From positions 64,769,142 to 64,833,141 of the forward strand of contig NC_133896.1 of NCBI RefSeq assembly GCF_964199755.1: a stretch of DNA of 64,000 nucleotides. Reading direction: 5' to 3'. Origin of the DNA: Larus michahellis (taxonomy: Eukaryota; Chordata; Aves; Charadriiformes; Laridae). The translations under genes were made by a program, and so were the position numbers. The notes below the pieces were generated by a model, which had not been told where the DNA came from, ran no database searches, and was given only the letters and a program-made list of their open reading frames with translations. Shown in pieces: positions 47,881 to 60,626 of this stretch (positions are counted from its first letter, which is position 1; every line of letters starts with the position of its first letter).

Positions 47881-48076
47881 ATTTATAAATCATACATGGA
47901 CTACTGTACTAATCTATTATGTACACTATAAAACATACCAATAAGTGGAAATTAAAGATGTGATAAAGATTAAATAAACGCTATTTTTACAGTGCAAAAA
48001 ATATTTTCTTCTCACACCTCAGTGGATTGTCTTGCATGCCTCTCCAGGTTTTCACACCCTGCTTTGGAGATTACTG
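47881..48076 (+). mobile_element. hAT-type nonautonomous DNA element, 3' part
   Basis: Continues the element interrupted at 43964. It ends TTTGGAGATTACTG, whose complement CAGTAATCTCCAAA is a diverged inverted copy of the 5' terminus. Together the two parts make about 271 bp, a MITE-like element. The flanking 8-mers (CTCTAGGC, CTCTTCAT) share only the first four bases, so the target duplication is not clear. Confidence 0.6.
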
Positions 48077-50862
48077 CTCTTCATGTGGGGAGATACTCCA
48101 GGCAAAGTAAATAAGACATGTAAAGGCCAGAGAGGAATTATCTATGAAGAGTCAGCAAGTTTTCTGACATATGTGTGTTAGAGACTGCATTTAAAGCAGG
48201 TGCTTGTGGTAGGGTATGATCCCTATATATGAAATGGTTTGATTTGTCTTCCCTTCCTACTTCTATGTGTCATGGACAGGGAGTAGGAAAGGCCAAATTA
48301 AGTTTTATAACATTCAGTGGTCTGTTTTACAGTGGCTTTTCACACCCATGAAACAAGTGGATATTTGACTTTCTTTATTGCAGAATCTAGGAGTACTTGC
48401 TTTTTTTTATTTTTGTAATTATTGGATATACTTGTTCTGTTAATTTGGACTAAAACATTCTGGTGTTTGACTTTGAATGCTGTTTATATATTTTCTCAGT
48501 GCTAGTATTCAAATCCACATAGACTGTGTTCCTGATGTCTTTGTTTGCAGCCTTTTTGCAAGATAGTACCCTATAAACAAGCTTTCATTGTCTTTAAGGG
48601 AGGCTTAGAAAACTTGGTGTTTGTGTGTTGGGGTGTTTTTTCCTTCTAGAAGTTCATTTTCCTGCAGGAATTTATTCCAAAACCAGCTTAGGAGACAACA
48701 GAGGGATCTGTGGTATATTCTTCAAAAAGAAAGGAAAAAAAAATCCTATAGTGTAAGCCAATGAGCCACATAATATTTACAAGCTTAAGAAAGGGCAGCT
48801 TTGTTGGACTGTCCTAATCTGAAGATGTGATGATTCTAAATTTCTTTTTGAATGTGAACTTTGTGGCTTTACTGTGTGCTGTCCTGGGAGTTAGCTTGTT
48901 TGTCCTTGTCCCTTAACCCCTTATTTACCATGTCTTAGCATGTGTCAGACATTACAGGAGTTTTTAGGGACTGTTTTGGGGTAGTAACTGCATGGCTCTT
49001 ACATGGTTTGCTTCCTAAACTTAAGCGTTCCAATCCTTATGTATCTGCAAACATCACGTGTTATTTAAATGCTAGTTGTTTTTAAATTGATGGGAAGTAG
49101 CAAGGTGCAAATAAGAATATGGGTAGAGCTTAACTTCATAGATAAGCTAAGTATGTTCTGCTTCCTTACACACTTTCAAACCAGTGTGGCTGTTTGTATG
49201 CTGTTAGTGTACTGTGATCTGTATATATATATATATTAATTGGAACACAGTTATTAACATATCCCCACCAACACTTTGTACTGAAATTCAGAAAAAGAGA
49301 AGAAAAGTTACCTCACAATACTGTTTACCAGTACAGTTGTTGCAGATAGAGTTAGACCTTCGGTTAGTCGTATTGAAATTTTATGTTACAAACTATTGTA
49401 CAGTGTTGACAGTCCATATAGCTAAAGCTGTGTTGGACTTTGTTTAGAAGTACAACTTGTTACTTTTCTGAAAATCATAGATAAAAGTAAAGCTATCTTT
49501 GTCCTGATGTCCACTGTACTTCAGAAGCCGTAGCCATATTTCAGGGTCAGTAACAGGAGTTGGAGAGTCTTTTTCATTGTGCTACTTGCTGCTACTTCAT
49601 GCTACTTTGAAGCAGAAACCTTCAATAGGTGTCAAAACCAGGTCCTGACCTCTGAGACCACAGTATTTTAGTTAAACACCTGAAGTTAAACACTTGGTTT
49701 TCTTTGACTTTCAGCAGGGGTATATTATGAGAAAAATAGAAAATTGTATTGATAGGAGAGGAGAATTCTGAGGTCGTCTTGTTATTTGGCTGGTAGTATA
49801 AAACTGGTAATATACAACATCAAATGCAGAACAAGATTTCCTTCTGACAGTCTAGTCTTCTGTTCTTAGAAGGGAGGCGATGTCTGGAAGATATACTTCA
49901 AGTCCTCTGTTCTGTGAACTTGCTAGAGATTTGGGGCAGGAATGAGGGACCTGCAGGGGCTCAGAGAAGTATGAATTGGTGCTGCAGCTGAAATTCTTTT
50001 TTCTTTTTCTGTGTAGATGCAGCACTCGAGGTATGATGCTAAATTTACCCAGTCCCTAAAATACTAATGTTACTTGCACATAAGAACAAGAAGTCACTTA
50101 CCACGTACTGTGTCAGTATTTGGTTTCCAGTAACTTCTTGTCATTACTGAAGTGCAGCAAATCAGTTTATCCTTAGTTGCACAACCCAAGGTGAAGAAAC
50201 AAAGCTGATTAGGCACTCACTAAATTAAATTTTGTTTACGCCTTAAGAGATGTCTCAATCCACTGTTAGAATTGGCATTAGAATACAACTTCCTGCGTTC
50301 TGATTTGGTTGAGTGTCTTCAGACTTCTTTGTGTCATGTAGAATTGGCAGGTGCTATTTATAAAACAGAATGGATGGTTTCATAATTGGGTTTTAAGTTA
50401 TGGATGGTCTGTACTCACTTGCTAGTAGTTACGATGCTGACTTCTATGTATCTCAGTATGCAAAACTTCAATATGTGTAGAAGCAAGTAAAATAATTTAG
50501 CCAGAAAACTAGAATCCCAGATGGGGTGAAGGAGAAGCAAAATGAGCCAATGTGAGCATATTTACAAGCTCTGATGTTTTTAATTATTTCTTTTTTTTAA
50601 TCACATGAGTTACCTAGTGCACTTGGGTCCTCACTACACTTGAGATGCAGTGTAGAAGAAGGGACAAAGGTTATCTTACAGTCTTAAATACATAAATGAG
50701 GGAAAGGAAAGCGAGCAACTTAATTTTCATTTTCCTTGGGCAATTTCTTAAATATTTGGATGGAATATTCTTCAGCATATCTAAAGATGATGGATTTTTT
50801 TAAGCTCTTATTGATGTGTTAGCACTAAAATTTTGATTATTAGGTTTATGTTTACATTGAAG

Positions 50863-50976
50863 GGTGAAGATGTCAATCGGACACTTGAAGGTGGGAGGAA
50901 GCCTCTTCACTATGCAGCAGACTGTGGACAGCTTGAGATTCTGGAATTTCTGCTATTGAAAGGAGCTGATATTAAT
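50863..50976 (+). CDS. MTPN: MTPN coding exon 2 (residues 25-62)
   Basis: Encodes 38 residues beginning [11 protein letters not shown] and ending LLLKGADIN, the full second ankyrin repeat ([20 protein letters not shown]) with the canonical TPLHxAA-type turn here as KPLHYAA. Acceptor AG at 50861-50862; donor AAT|GTATGT at 50977. The length is a multiple of three and both junctions are phase 0, so skipping it would keep the frame but remove one ankyrin repeat. Confidence 0.98.
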
Positions 50977-52144
50977 GTATGTACATCAATTTATAAACAG
51001 ATGTTAAGGGTGTTAGGGTCTCTGTCCCCACACACGCACACATACAAGGGATTGGTATAAGTGCCTAAATGGTTATTGAAAGACTTAGATCAAGCTAAAC
51101 AATTTGATGCATTTAAAAATATTTGAGAGGTGGTCTCCTACAGGTTAGAAGCTCAAAATTATGTTTATGAAATGCTTTTATTCTTTTTTGGGCACTCTAG
51201 GAAAAGTTGTTTCTAGCTATAAAAAGTTAAATTTAATTTGACCGTGATTAGAAGAATAAATCCAATAATCACATCTAAAGAAAGTTTGCATGAAATGCGT
51301 TATTACATTTATTGGAAAGGGGCTTCAGAAGACAGTGCAATGCGTCCTTGGCCAACGCAGGATCAACTCTGTTTAAATTGATAATGCTTCTCTTTTTTTT
51401 TTTTAGACACATTTTTACTTTTACAAATTTAGTCATTTTGCTGTAGCTTGGAATGCATGTCTTTTTGTCATGAAAAGACTTTGCTGCACTGTATTGGCAA
51501 TTCAAAATAGTGTAGTTCTCCGTAAAGTGAAGTTTCTAAATACTCTAACCATATATCCCAAATGCTGTGCTTTTGAATACTTGTCTGAAGGTTAACGTAC
51601 AACACAGCTTTAGTCCTTAACAAAATGTCTTGGATTTTTTCTTGGTGTCTGCAAAGATTATGCCTTCCTTAGGAGTTCTAACTGGAGAGGGGGGAAAAAA
51701 TAAGTCAATTTCATTTGCTCCATTTCTTATTCTTTCCAGGACTGTAGTTTAGAGAGGAGAAGACAGCACAATGTTTCAGCCAAAACTGGTTTCTGAAGTC
51801 AAGCTGGCTGAGAAATGGGAAAATTAGGAGTACTGTTTTTAAATTGGGCAAAACTTGTCAGCTGAAACCCTGCAATTTCGAGCATTGGCCTTAAAAAACA
51901 GACAAACTTTGGGATACCTAGAAGTCTTAAGGAAGAAATATCTTGCTGTTAACTGACTGTTTTTTAAACAATGACTTTTCTTTTTAAAAAAGAGAGTAAA
52001 AAATTCTAAGGGCATGCATTTCTGGATAGTATTCTTAAATCTTTACCTTCACTCTACTATTGACAAACCAAAATTAAAAAGTTAAGTAAAACTTTTTACC
52101 ACTGTGTGAAACTGTGCTTCAAATAACTGTGTCTCAATTTACAG
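50977..52144 (+). other. MTPN: MTPN intron 2 (1.2 kb)
   Basis: GTATGT to TTTACAG; T- and A-rich, no insertions recognised. Confidence 0.9.
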
Positions 52145-52228
52145 GCTCCAGACAAACATAATATCACACCACTCCTATCAGCAGTCTATGAGGGCCATGT
52201 TTCCTGTGTGAAATTGCTTCTGTCAAAG
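52145..52228 (+). CDS. MTPN: MTPN coding exon 3 (residues 63-90)
   Basis: Encodes 28 residues, [19 protein letters not shown] followed by SCVKLLLSK, the third ankyrin repeat. Acceptor TTTACAG ends at 52144; donor AAG|GTGAGA at 52229, phase 0. The residue after APDKH is asparagine, which I remember for birds (histidine in mammals). Confidence 0.98.
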
Positions 52229-53764
52229 GTGAGATACAAATGTTTAGAACAAGTTATCCATTAGCAAAGTGTATTACTATGATTTATTTTTTTTAATAAG
52301 ATGATGATTCTCCAGGTAAGTTCAGAACATCAAACAAATGCTGTTTACGTTGCCAAACCAGAGAGGGTACTCTGATTATGGTGAAGGTAGTTGAAGGAGA
52401 AAGTTCCAGGACACTTGCAGTGTAGCAAAAGTAATAGTGACCACTAAGAAAGTATTGTGAACTCCAGCTAGAGAGCAATTAACAGCAAAGAAAAAAAAAA
52501 AAGGCATTCCTTCAGCAGTCAGGGAGGAGTGGGATTTAGCTTTGGCAGCTGTTTAAGTGTTTCATGTGATGGAATCTCCACTGTGAAGTTGCTCAGAGGT
52601 GTGGTTTCCCTCTGCTTTTGCCAGATGACTGAAAATCCATCTGGGTTGGCAGAGCAAGGGGAAGTAAAAGTAGGTAGATAAGCCTTTCTCTGTTATAGAG
52701 CTTGTAAATTTTGTCCTGGGGAGAATAAACTTAATCTGTTTCTGTTCTCCCTTTGATTCATATTACAAAGGTGATCCATTTTACAAAGCATTAGTGAATT
52801 CAAGCAATGTTTTGTCTCCATTCATTATGTGCTGCTTCTTTTTACACCTCACTTACTTTGAAAAGAGGAGGTTAACAGTGCATTTTCAGTATATGAAGCA
52901 ATTTAAATCATTTTGCCAAAGGATTTCATGCTGTGTAATGTTTTCATATGCCACTTCCAATGTAAAATGGTTTTCCTTAACTGCCTTAATGTGCATGAAT
53001 TTTACTTTCTTCACTTCTCTGATCCTGTCTAATGTTAGTTATGCCTTTCTGTAAAGAAATGCTGTATTATCTTAAGATACAAATGGTGCATCCAACTTGC
53101 TTAAATTTTTTGTGAGGACTGATCCTTCATTTAGGATCACTATACACGTTACCTAAAAAAAGGTATCCTTTATCCCATGCTGTATTTCTTTCCATTTCTA
53201 TTTTGAAGTGTTTTGCATTCTAAATAAGTTGCTCAAATAATAAATAAGATGCCTCAAAAGTTGAGTTCACACACTAATTGTCTGTCAGCTAGTAAGAGTT
53301 GTGCATTCATTGTAGTATGTGTTGGCAAGGGCATTAAGGTGCTTCCTGAACCAGCTATTTTTCACGCAGCTTGTGGAGATGTATTGATCTCTATACCATT
53401 TACAATTTGAATGGAATTGGTTACGCTTAACAATCATAAAGATAAGGAAATCTTGCAAAGATGTGCAGAATGTTATAAGAAAGTGAACTTGGACTAGGAG
53501 ATGAGGTTAGAAAAATGTTACTGCAACTGGGTAGTTTGGGAAAGCTTGTATTATTTTCAGATTTCATCATGCAGAGCTAAATGTTGTACCACATCTGCTT
53601 GCATCCATTCACGTGGGCTAGCTGATGAAATATTTATGAACTGCAACTTTGCTCATAATTTTGTTCTGTTTGAGGGAGATCTTGTATTAAGAGGTAGTTC
53701 TTTGTCTTAATACGGTTATCATATGACCCTTGTTTGAATATCTGTTGTCACACCTTGTTTGTAA

Positions 53765-54195
53765 CAAAGATGATGAGAGCACCTCTCCTGTGAAGACAGG
53801 CTGAGAGAGTTGGGGTTGTTTAGCCTTGAGAAGAGAAGGCTCCAGGGAGACCTTATAGCAGCCTTCCAGTACCTGAAGGGGTCCTACAGGAAAGATGGGG
53901 AGGGACTCTTTATCAGGGAGTGTAAGGATAGGATGAAGGGTAATGGTTTTAAACTGAAACAGGGTACACTTAGATTAGATGTTAGGAAGCGGGGTTTTCT
54001 TACTGTGAGGGTGATGAGACACTGGAACAGGTTGCCCAGAGAAGTTGTGAATGCCCCATCCCTGGAAGTGTTCAAGGCCAGGCTGGATGGGGCTTTGAGC
54101 AACCTGGTTTAGTGGGAGGTGTCTATGGCCATGGTAGGGGTGTTGGAACTAGATGATCTTTAAGGTCCCTTCTAACCCAAACCATTCTATGATGA
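53765..54195 (+). mobile_element. CR1 3' fragment
   Basis: 5'-truncated CR1 with a 100-codon uninterrupted ORF2 C-terminal frame (53810-54112: [34 protein letters not shown]) and a standard 3' end (GTTGGAACTAGATGATC, CCCTTCTAACCC, ATTCTATGATG). Among the least diverged CR1 copies here. Confidence 0.9.
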
Positions 54196-55835
54196 ACATA
54201 CAGCCAATATGCAGTCACATTTAAATCTGCCCAGCCAGATACTTGAGTTTTCTTCAGAAGTTTAATTTGTGGTCTTCTGCAGCAGTTTTAATTACGTAAG
54301 AGCAAAGGAATGCTTCTACGCAGTCTGTCTTGCAGTACTGTCACTTCAGTGAGTGAGATGAGCATGCTGTCTACCAGTGTTTAGCTGTAGTAACATGTTA
54401 TAGCTAAGCCAGTGCAAAGGTTAGTTGCCTGCAGAACAGGTGATGCTGTTCAGTCTTTTAATACTCTTACCTGCATATTCCTGCTGCTTCCTTGCAATAG
54501 GCCTGGCATTTCCCCTGTTCATTTGTCCCTGTTGCAAGTTAATTTTCTGTAGTTAGTTTCCTGCCAGTCGAGGCCTCCAAATTAAAGTTCTGCTGCGGAT
54601 TTAGTTCGTTAATGTTAGTTTATGGAATTGGAGAAACATTGGTGCCAAATCAAGAGACAGAATGGAGGTATCTTCAGCTGCTGCCATGGGAATTTCCTGC
54701 AAGCATTTAAAGATCTTCTGTGAAAGGCAGGTAATCCCACAACATTAGGTTTGACCTTGAAATGTACATTAGTCAAAAATGATGAATTAAGTACTGTGAA
54801 GAATAATTTGGTGGAATTTCCTGGTGTGTTTTACAGGAAGTATTTGAAATTTGATTTTAATAATCATATAGTGGTTACAAATGAGTACTCTAGCAGGTTG
54901 AAATAGTAATTTTGCAACTTCAGAAAGCAAACAGCTCTCTAATGCTGTTTTTACTCTTTGGTAAATCCTTTCTTCAGTATTGAAGTTGTTGACAATGGTT
55001 TAGGTTTTTTGGTTTGTGTTTTTATAAGTTTTGACCTATTGTAATGGTCACATGGATTTAATCCCCAATATTTTGGTTTACTTGTTTTTTTTTCTGTTCA
55101 TGAAGCGTAGCAAAAAAAAGCCATTTTGTTGAATTATAGTTCTATGATTGTACTTACAGTTCTATGAAAGTACTTTGAACTGTAGCTTCACACACTACCA
55201 TAATTTGTGTTGGTATTCAAGTTCAGATATTTCTTCCAATATGAAAACAATATACAGTGATTTTGCATAAATAAAACAACTTGCATTGTTTAAAACAAAA
55301 TGAAACAGTAATATGACTTTTCTTTCATAATTGCAGTGCATACATAGGACTACTGACTTAACATGACTTAAGGGTAAATATGTTATACTCTTCCAAAATG
55401 TCATTTCTCAAAGGGGCCATTATTACACACTTTGTTCTGAAGTTAGCATTTCAGTGAGGACTGCCTGATTCCTTGTTCAGATGTTTTAATTTTGGAATCA
55501 GCAATGCTTGGTTTGATTTATTACACTATAGGAAAATTAGATGCAGTTTGTAAGGAAACTTAGATGCTTGTTTTCAAGCACTGCTGTTGCACTAATCATA
55601 GTGATCAGCCACAATCAATTACTATCATGATTTTGACAGATTGGATTCATTAAATGGTTTTCACTATAGCACAGTTGTCATCTCTGATGGTTCGGGCCTG
55701 CCCAATATAAACTAAACCAAAACATCAGTAATGTGGTAAATTAAAGATCAAAACCAAAGTTTTTGTTGGTGTGTTTAAAATATTCAAACCATGTCACTCC
55801 TTCCAAACCTATAAGGATTAAAGCTCTAATGTTGT

Positions 55836-55911
55836 CCTGTGAGGAGCAGGGAATTGAACTTGATGATCTTTATGGGTCCCTTCCAATTTGAGATATTTTA
55901 TGATCCTATGA
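55836..55911 (+). mobile_element. CR1 3' tail remnant
   Basis: Only the terminal 3'UTR remains: GAACTTGATGATCTTTATGG, TCCCTTCCAATTTGAG and TATGATCCTATGA. Confidence 0.75.
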
Positions 55912-57187
55912 CATAGCCCATAAATTATAAAAACTTAAATCATACTTAAGTGGGGAAAAAACCTAAAATGTGAGGCTTTATACTTGAAACTTTTCTCTAC
56001 AGTATGAAAGGCTTTACCTTCTATTTAGGTACAAGATTTTAATGTTTAGATTAACAAACTACTGCTACGTGTGTGCTAGATCAGCCTCCGAAAAAATTAA
56101 CCTACTATTACCAGTAGGTAATAATAGAGCATCATATTAATCCTCAAAAACTGAAAGATCCCAAGTACAGAAATACTCAATGGGTGAAGATGATTTTTAC
56201 TGCCCTCAACAAGGGACAGTTAAGTTTACTAAAGTAGAATGAATTCAGTCTTAAGGTATTATGGTTACTAGAAGTAGCATAAACGCTCTAGGTCAGAGTT
56301 GAAACATGCTTTTCTAATAACCACTTTTTTTGGTCAGGCTGGAGATCAGAATGCTGTATCCTTAAAACATATCTTTTGAAGTATTAGTTTTGCATAGTTC
56401 TACAAAACTACCCTTTTTAAATAATCCTTCCTTTTTAAACTATCCAGCCTTACTTATACAGTATATAGCCTTGAAATCCCTTTGGGAAAATCTCAGTATA
56501 TCTTTCAAATTTAGGAAAATGCATGGGATACCGTACCGTAGACATCCTGAGGAATAGACGTATGGAGGTTTGCAGAGTGATACCTAAAACTACCCTATCA
56601 GCATCTGAGTTTCAGTTGAAAATGTTTTGCTCTTACTTACTGTAATACATGCAAGTAATTAACTTTAGTCTAAAGAGCACTTCCTGCATAAAGTTCAAAG
56701 GTAGACTTTGTTGTCTTACTACTACATTAACAGTAGTTAATTCTTTTTATTAATCTTAAAATATTTTTCTGGGAATTTGAGGCATATCAAAATAGCCTTT
56801 GTAATTTTAAACAGTAAATTGGTTTGCAGCGTGTTTTGACTTCAAAGTGAAGCTGTAATGTCGTACCTTGTGTTCATTTTTCCACTTCTGCCATTTCAAT
56901 ATTATTAAAAATGTTAAATGACATAATAATATTAGAAGATATTCTACTGTTAGGGAGGAATTGAATTTTTAGTAGCTTTTGACAGAAGTCAGAACTGAAT
57001 TGTCTTCCAAAATACCACATTTTTATTTTGCTCATGTTATGTACCATCCTTCTACGAAACAAAATAACAGATAAAGTAATGAGTACTAAGAACTGGCCTG
57101 AAGCAACATCAGTTACCGTATTTCAGTTGGCTTTTATTTTTTTCAGGGATAGAGGATTTAAGGGATAGCTATTTGAAAAGCAGAAAG

Positions 57188-57214
57188 ACACACACACATA
57201 TATATAGATAGATA
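57188..57214. repeat. CA/TA/GATA simple repeat
   Basis: Short mixed CA, TA and GATA run. Confidence 0.75.
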
Positions 57215-57459
57215 ATAAAATTCAAATTGCTCCACATTTTTCTTTAAGAATCTTACATTTGATTTCATAAAGTAAAAAGATACTTTTCTAGTGTAGGAGA
57301 AACCAATATTGTGTTATAATAGACAAACTATTTTGAATGTTTGTAATGGAGGATAAATTTTCTTGTGAAAGATGTGACAAATCTCATCCATTTGTTCATC
57401 TTTCAAAATAGTTCTACTTTTTGTAAAATATCTAATGCAATTTGGTCTCTGCTTTCTTC

Positions 57460-57925
57460 TTAAAATGTGTTATAAGAAATAGCACCTTTTTTTCCTCCTC
57501 TGACAATGGCAAAAGGGATGCCATTTGCTAAGAGGTGTGAGTTTGACCATTTCTGCTCACTTATTCCTCTCATAGTTGTTGTATTGGGGATTTTAGAGGT
57601 GCCTACATCTGTTCCATTTAAGAAGTGTTTATAGATTTGTTGTCTGAATTCATCCGTAACCTTTTGGAACAAGCTGACATCCTCCTCTGTAACTTCATCT
57701 GACAACTCATTCTGGTGGCTTGCTGCTTGCTCTGTAAACCACTCTGCTACCAGCTTCATAAGTGCCTCCAGTTTCACGGGATTTGGTGACAGCTCTGCAT
57801 TGCCTTTATCTGCTGCCTTCATGTTTGGCTTTACTTTTATTTTTTTTTTCTGAACTGCAACTGTATCCTAGTCACTCTTGTGCTGCCTTCAAAGCGTGTT
57901 TAACATTTGTAATTTGCCCAGTGGC
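57460..57925 (-). pseudogene. Antisense coding-like relic, parent unknown
   Basis: On the minus strand a frame is open from 57867 to TAA 57460-57462 (135 codons; first ATG at 57822). Its composition is protein-like: lysine-rich start, then helical charged segments such as LEALMKLVAEWFTEQAASHQ and EEDVSLFQKVTDEFRQQIYK. Just upstream, in another frame, 57875-57925 reads GQITNVKHALKAAQE before a stop, suggesting a frameshifted continuation. This looks like a decayed retrocopy or a lost exon of a helical, perhaps coiled-coil, protein. I do not recognise the parent. No poly(A) tail or flanking duplication is evident. It sits inside MTPN intron 3 in opposite orientation. Confidence 0.45.
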
Positions 57926-57977
57926 TTAAGAGGGCAAACATTCTTGTTTGTTATTACCCTACCAAAGAAAGAGAGTT

Positions 57978-58020
57978 TATATATATATATATATATATTT
58001 ATAAATATATGTGTGTGTAT
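57978..58020. repeat. TA/TG microsatellite
   Basis: A TA run followed by ATATGTGTGTGTAT. A simple repeat likely to vary in length. Confidence 0.85.
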
Positions 58021-58782
58021 TTTAAGAAAACAATATAACACAAACATAAAGTGTTAATAGCTTTTACTTTGGGGAAGTAGACAATACTGTGGAATCACTT
58101 TACTTCTATGCACTTTTCATTAAACTTCCAGGCAGTATTGTACTTCTGAAAACTAAAGCCCTCTTGACCCAAGCTTTATTATTTCCTTCTCATTCTATTG
58201 TATGCAGGGAAGAATCTTTGTGCCTAGCTAAGGGCCCATTTTCCTAATTTATTAACACTGAGTTTATTAAACGGTGTCCTCCTTAGGTAGTCATGACCCT
58301 CTTTGCCTACATTCAGTGAAGCTTGTTTAGAAACTCAGGTCTTGCGAGTTTGTAACAAATGTGTATAAGGGTGGAAAGCTGTCCTATGTCTAAACTAAAA
58401 GTTCTCCTTATACTTTAAAGTTAGTTCAGTTAACAGTTATATCTTTTATACTCTAAATTGGTGGAGAGTTTTATAAGTTAAAGTTCTTTAAACTATGATT
58501 CAAGATGAATACTGGTAGGTCAGTTACCGCATAATTCCTTTTTTCTTCAAGCCTATGTTCTTTCAGGTTTTCCGAGGTAACCATCAAAGAACAGCTTTGA
58601 AGCCCTCTTGATTTCCACATGGACTGTAATCTGAGAGTGCTATCTAAGCAATAGAAATAATCAACATCTGCAAAAGAAGCCTTTTTGAAGGCTTTGTGCA
58701 TATTTTGAAAATATGCACAAAACTTATGCCTGTATTCTGCTACCCGGAAGGTACTAGAGAAAGTGAAGGAAGGAATTCTGGA

Positions 58783-58878
58783 ATGCAACCTGGTCTAGTG
58801 GAAGGTGACCCTGCCCATGGTCGGAACTAGGTGATATTTAAGGTCCCTTCCAACCTAAACCATTCTGTCGTTCTACGC
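58783..58878 (+). mobile_element. CR1 3' tail remnant
   Basis: Starts CAACCTGGTCTAGTGGAAGG and ends CCCTTCCAACCTAAACCATT plus CTGTCGTTCTACG. The 3'UTR piece only, with an internal deletion in the 'GGGGTTGGAACTAGATGACC' block. Confidence 0.8.
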
Positions 58879-60539
58879 ATTACTGCAATTATAAGTATCC
58901 CTCTCTGAATTCTTTACTGGAGTTCTCAAGACGATTTTATTTTCCGTGACAGAAGTCTGTCTCGCTGCCCCATAGCTGACTGCTGCCAAATAAAATAGTC
59001 TGTTAGCTCATGTCTTGCAGTGAGGGGGCTGCAAGGAAGATGAATGGCTGCAGGAGGATCAGTTTGGCTAGTGGACCACAGGATGAGCACTGCTGCCTTA
59101 GAAACCACTGTAAAGCCATCTTTTTTAGAGTGACAGATTGAACATTTACAAGTAAAGAGAGTAGAGATTTCAAAGATGAAAGTATTCTATGTTATGAAAA
59201 GTAGTATTGTCAGCAAATCATAGTAATGCCAGATCCAGTTTATTAGATTATTATGGGGGCTGAGAGTTGTCTTAAGAACAGACATGGTATTATGTATGAA
59301 AGTTTAGTGGGGTTTTAATGTGTATCATCTTTTATCAGTAAAGAAGCTTTTGAAATTCTAGGTCCGTTATGTTTTTTTAAAAACTATTAGGTGTCCTTTG
59401 CTATTAATCTGTGCACTTCCTTCCTTGTAATTGAGAAGAGATTTGTACTTGCTCAATGGGGAGATTATACATAAAACTAAAGACAAATCTCTGCAGTACC
59501 TGCTCTTGCCACCCACAGTGTTTTCCCTGTCACTTGATTAAGCATATTTTAAAGTGAGACTTGCATATCTTCTCAAGAGGAGGTGTTCTGGAATATAACT
59601 TATTTTCAGGAAACATCTCTCTTGATCTCTGCAGTCACTCCTGTGTTCTCTAATAACTTTTATCCCTTTATTTAACTACTCTATTTATAATTTAGATAAT
59701 TTAGTCTGGTTTTTCACTTTTATGTGTATGACCATGCAGTGCTCAAAACAAACGTGACTAGGTAATCACTCTTTGCTTCTCTTTTGCTCTCCTTCCATAA
59801 TTCTGGCACTGAGGCTGTGTTTGTGCTTACTATTCTGCTATTTGTCTAGTTGGTGCATTTCTATTGTCCTCTATCCTCCTGTTGCCTCCCTATTCTGTTT
59901 TGTTGCCTTTTAGGTGTAGGCATAGCTTATTCAAAACAAACTTGATCAGTTTTAGACTTGGAATGATTTGGGCTTTTTTTCTATGTAGCAATAGCGATTT
60001 TTTTCAAAATGGGAGAGAGAAGCACAGTCCTAGATGGATGTAGTCTTTTATGATATAGAAAGAAATAGTATGATTTGTTAGTAAGTAAGCTCTTCCAGAG
60101 GCTACCTGTTTAATTTAGCATGTGAAAAAGCTTGCTGCAACATAGATTTGAAAGAAGGGCGTAATACTGAATTTTTACATCCATATGAGTAGTTGCTGGA
60201 AACAAACAAAAATCCTGCTGTTTCTATCCAAGATTAACTGATAACTTGTTGATCATGCAACTTGCTGTGTGACAAAGGTTATGTGACTTTTTTTCTCATT
60301 CTAAAGTAAACTTTGAAATTTATATTAGCTGCATACCGAATAGTTTTGTACATAAATCTTGCCTGTTTGATGTCTAAATGAAAACAATGCACTGCATTAA
60401 GAAGCTGTAATGAATATTGCAATGAATATAACTGCATTAAGAATGTAATGAATATAATTATCCAAGGTAAGTAACTTTTCTGGTACACTTCATACAGGTT
60501 GGCTTTATGAATTAACAGTCCTTCTCAATATATTTACAG

Positions 60540-60626
60540 GGTGCTGATAAGACTGTGAAAGGCCCAGATGGACTAACTGCCTTTGAAGCCACTGACAACC
60601 AGGCAATCAAAACTCTTCTTCAGTGA
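60540..60626 (+). CDS. MTPN: MTPN coding exon 4 (residues 91-118)
   Basis: Encodes the last 28 residues, [20 protein letters not shown] then QAIKTLLQ, and TGA at 60624-60626. It holds the final, capping ankyrin repeat. Acceptor ATATTTACAG ends at 60539, phase 0. The four exons (24, 38, 28 and 28 codons) sum to 118, the normal full length of the family. No stop, frame shift or splice-site damage was seen, so the gene looks functional. Confidence 0.98.
   Translation, partial: GADKTVKGPDGLTAFEATDNQAIKTLLQ

Larger units (their letters stand above)
22121..50862 (+). other. MTPN: MTPN intron 1 (28.7 kb)
   Basis: GT at 22121, AG at 50861-50862 after TTTATGTTTACATTGAAG. Mostly unique AT-rich DNA with no second gene visible in unlisted parts. 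Insertions are listed separately: a minus-strand CR1 at 27.8 kb, a decayed CR1 at 36.9-38.2 kb, a probable old CR1 piece at 41.3 kb, and a CR1 within a hAT-type element at 43.9-48.1 kb. Long stretches such as 22361-23748, 28216-36934 and 48077-50862 show nothing I can name. Confidence 0.9.
52229..60539 (+). other. MTPN: MTPN intron 3 (8.3 kb)
   Basis: GTGAGA to ATATTTACAG. Holds three CR1 tails, two microsatellites and an antisense coding-like relic, each listed separately. The remaining sequence is AT-rich with nothing recognised. Confidence 0.9.
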
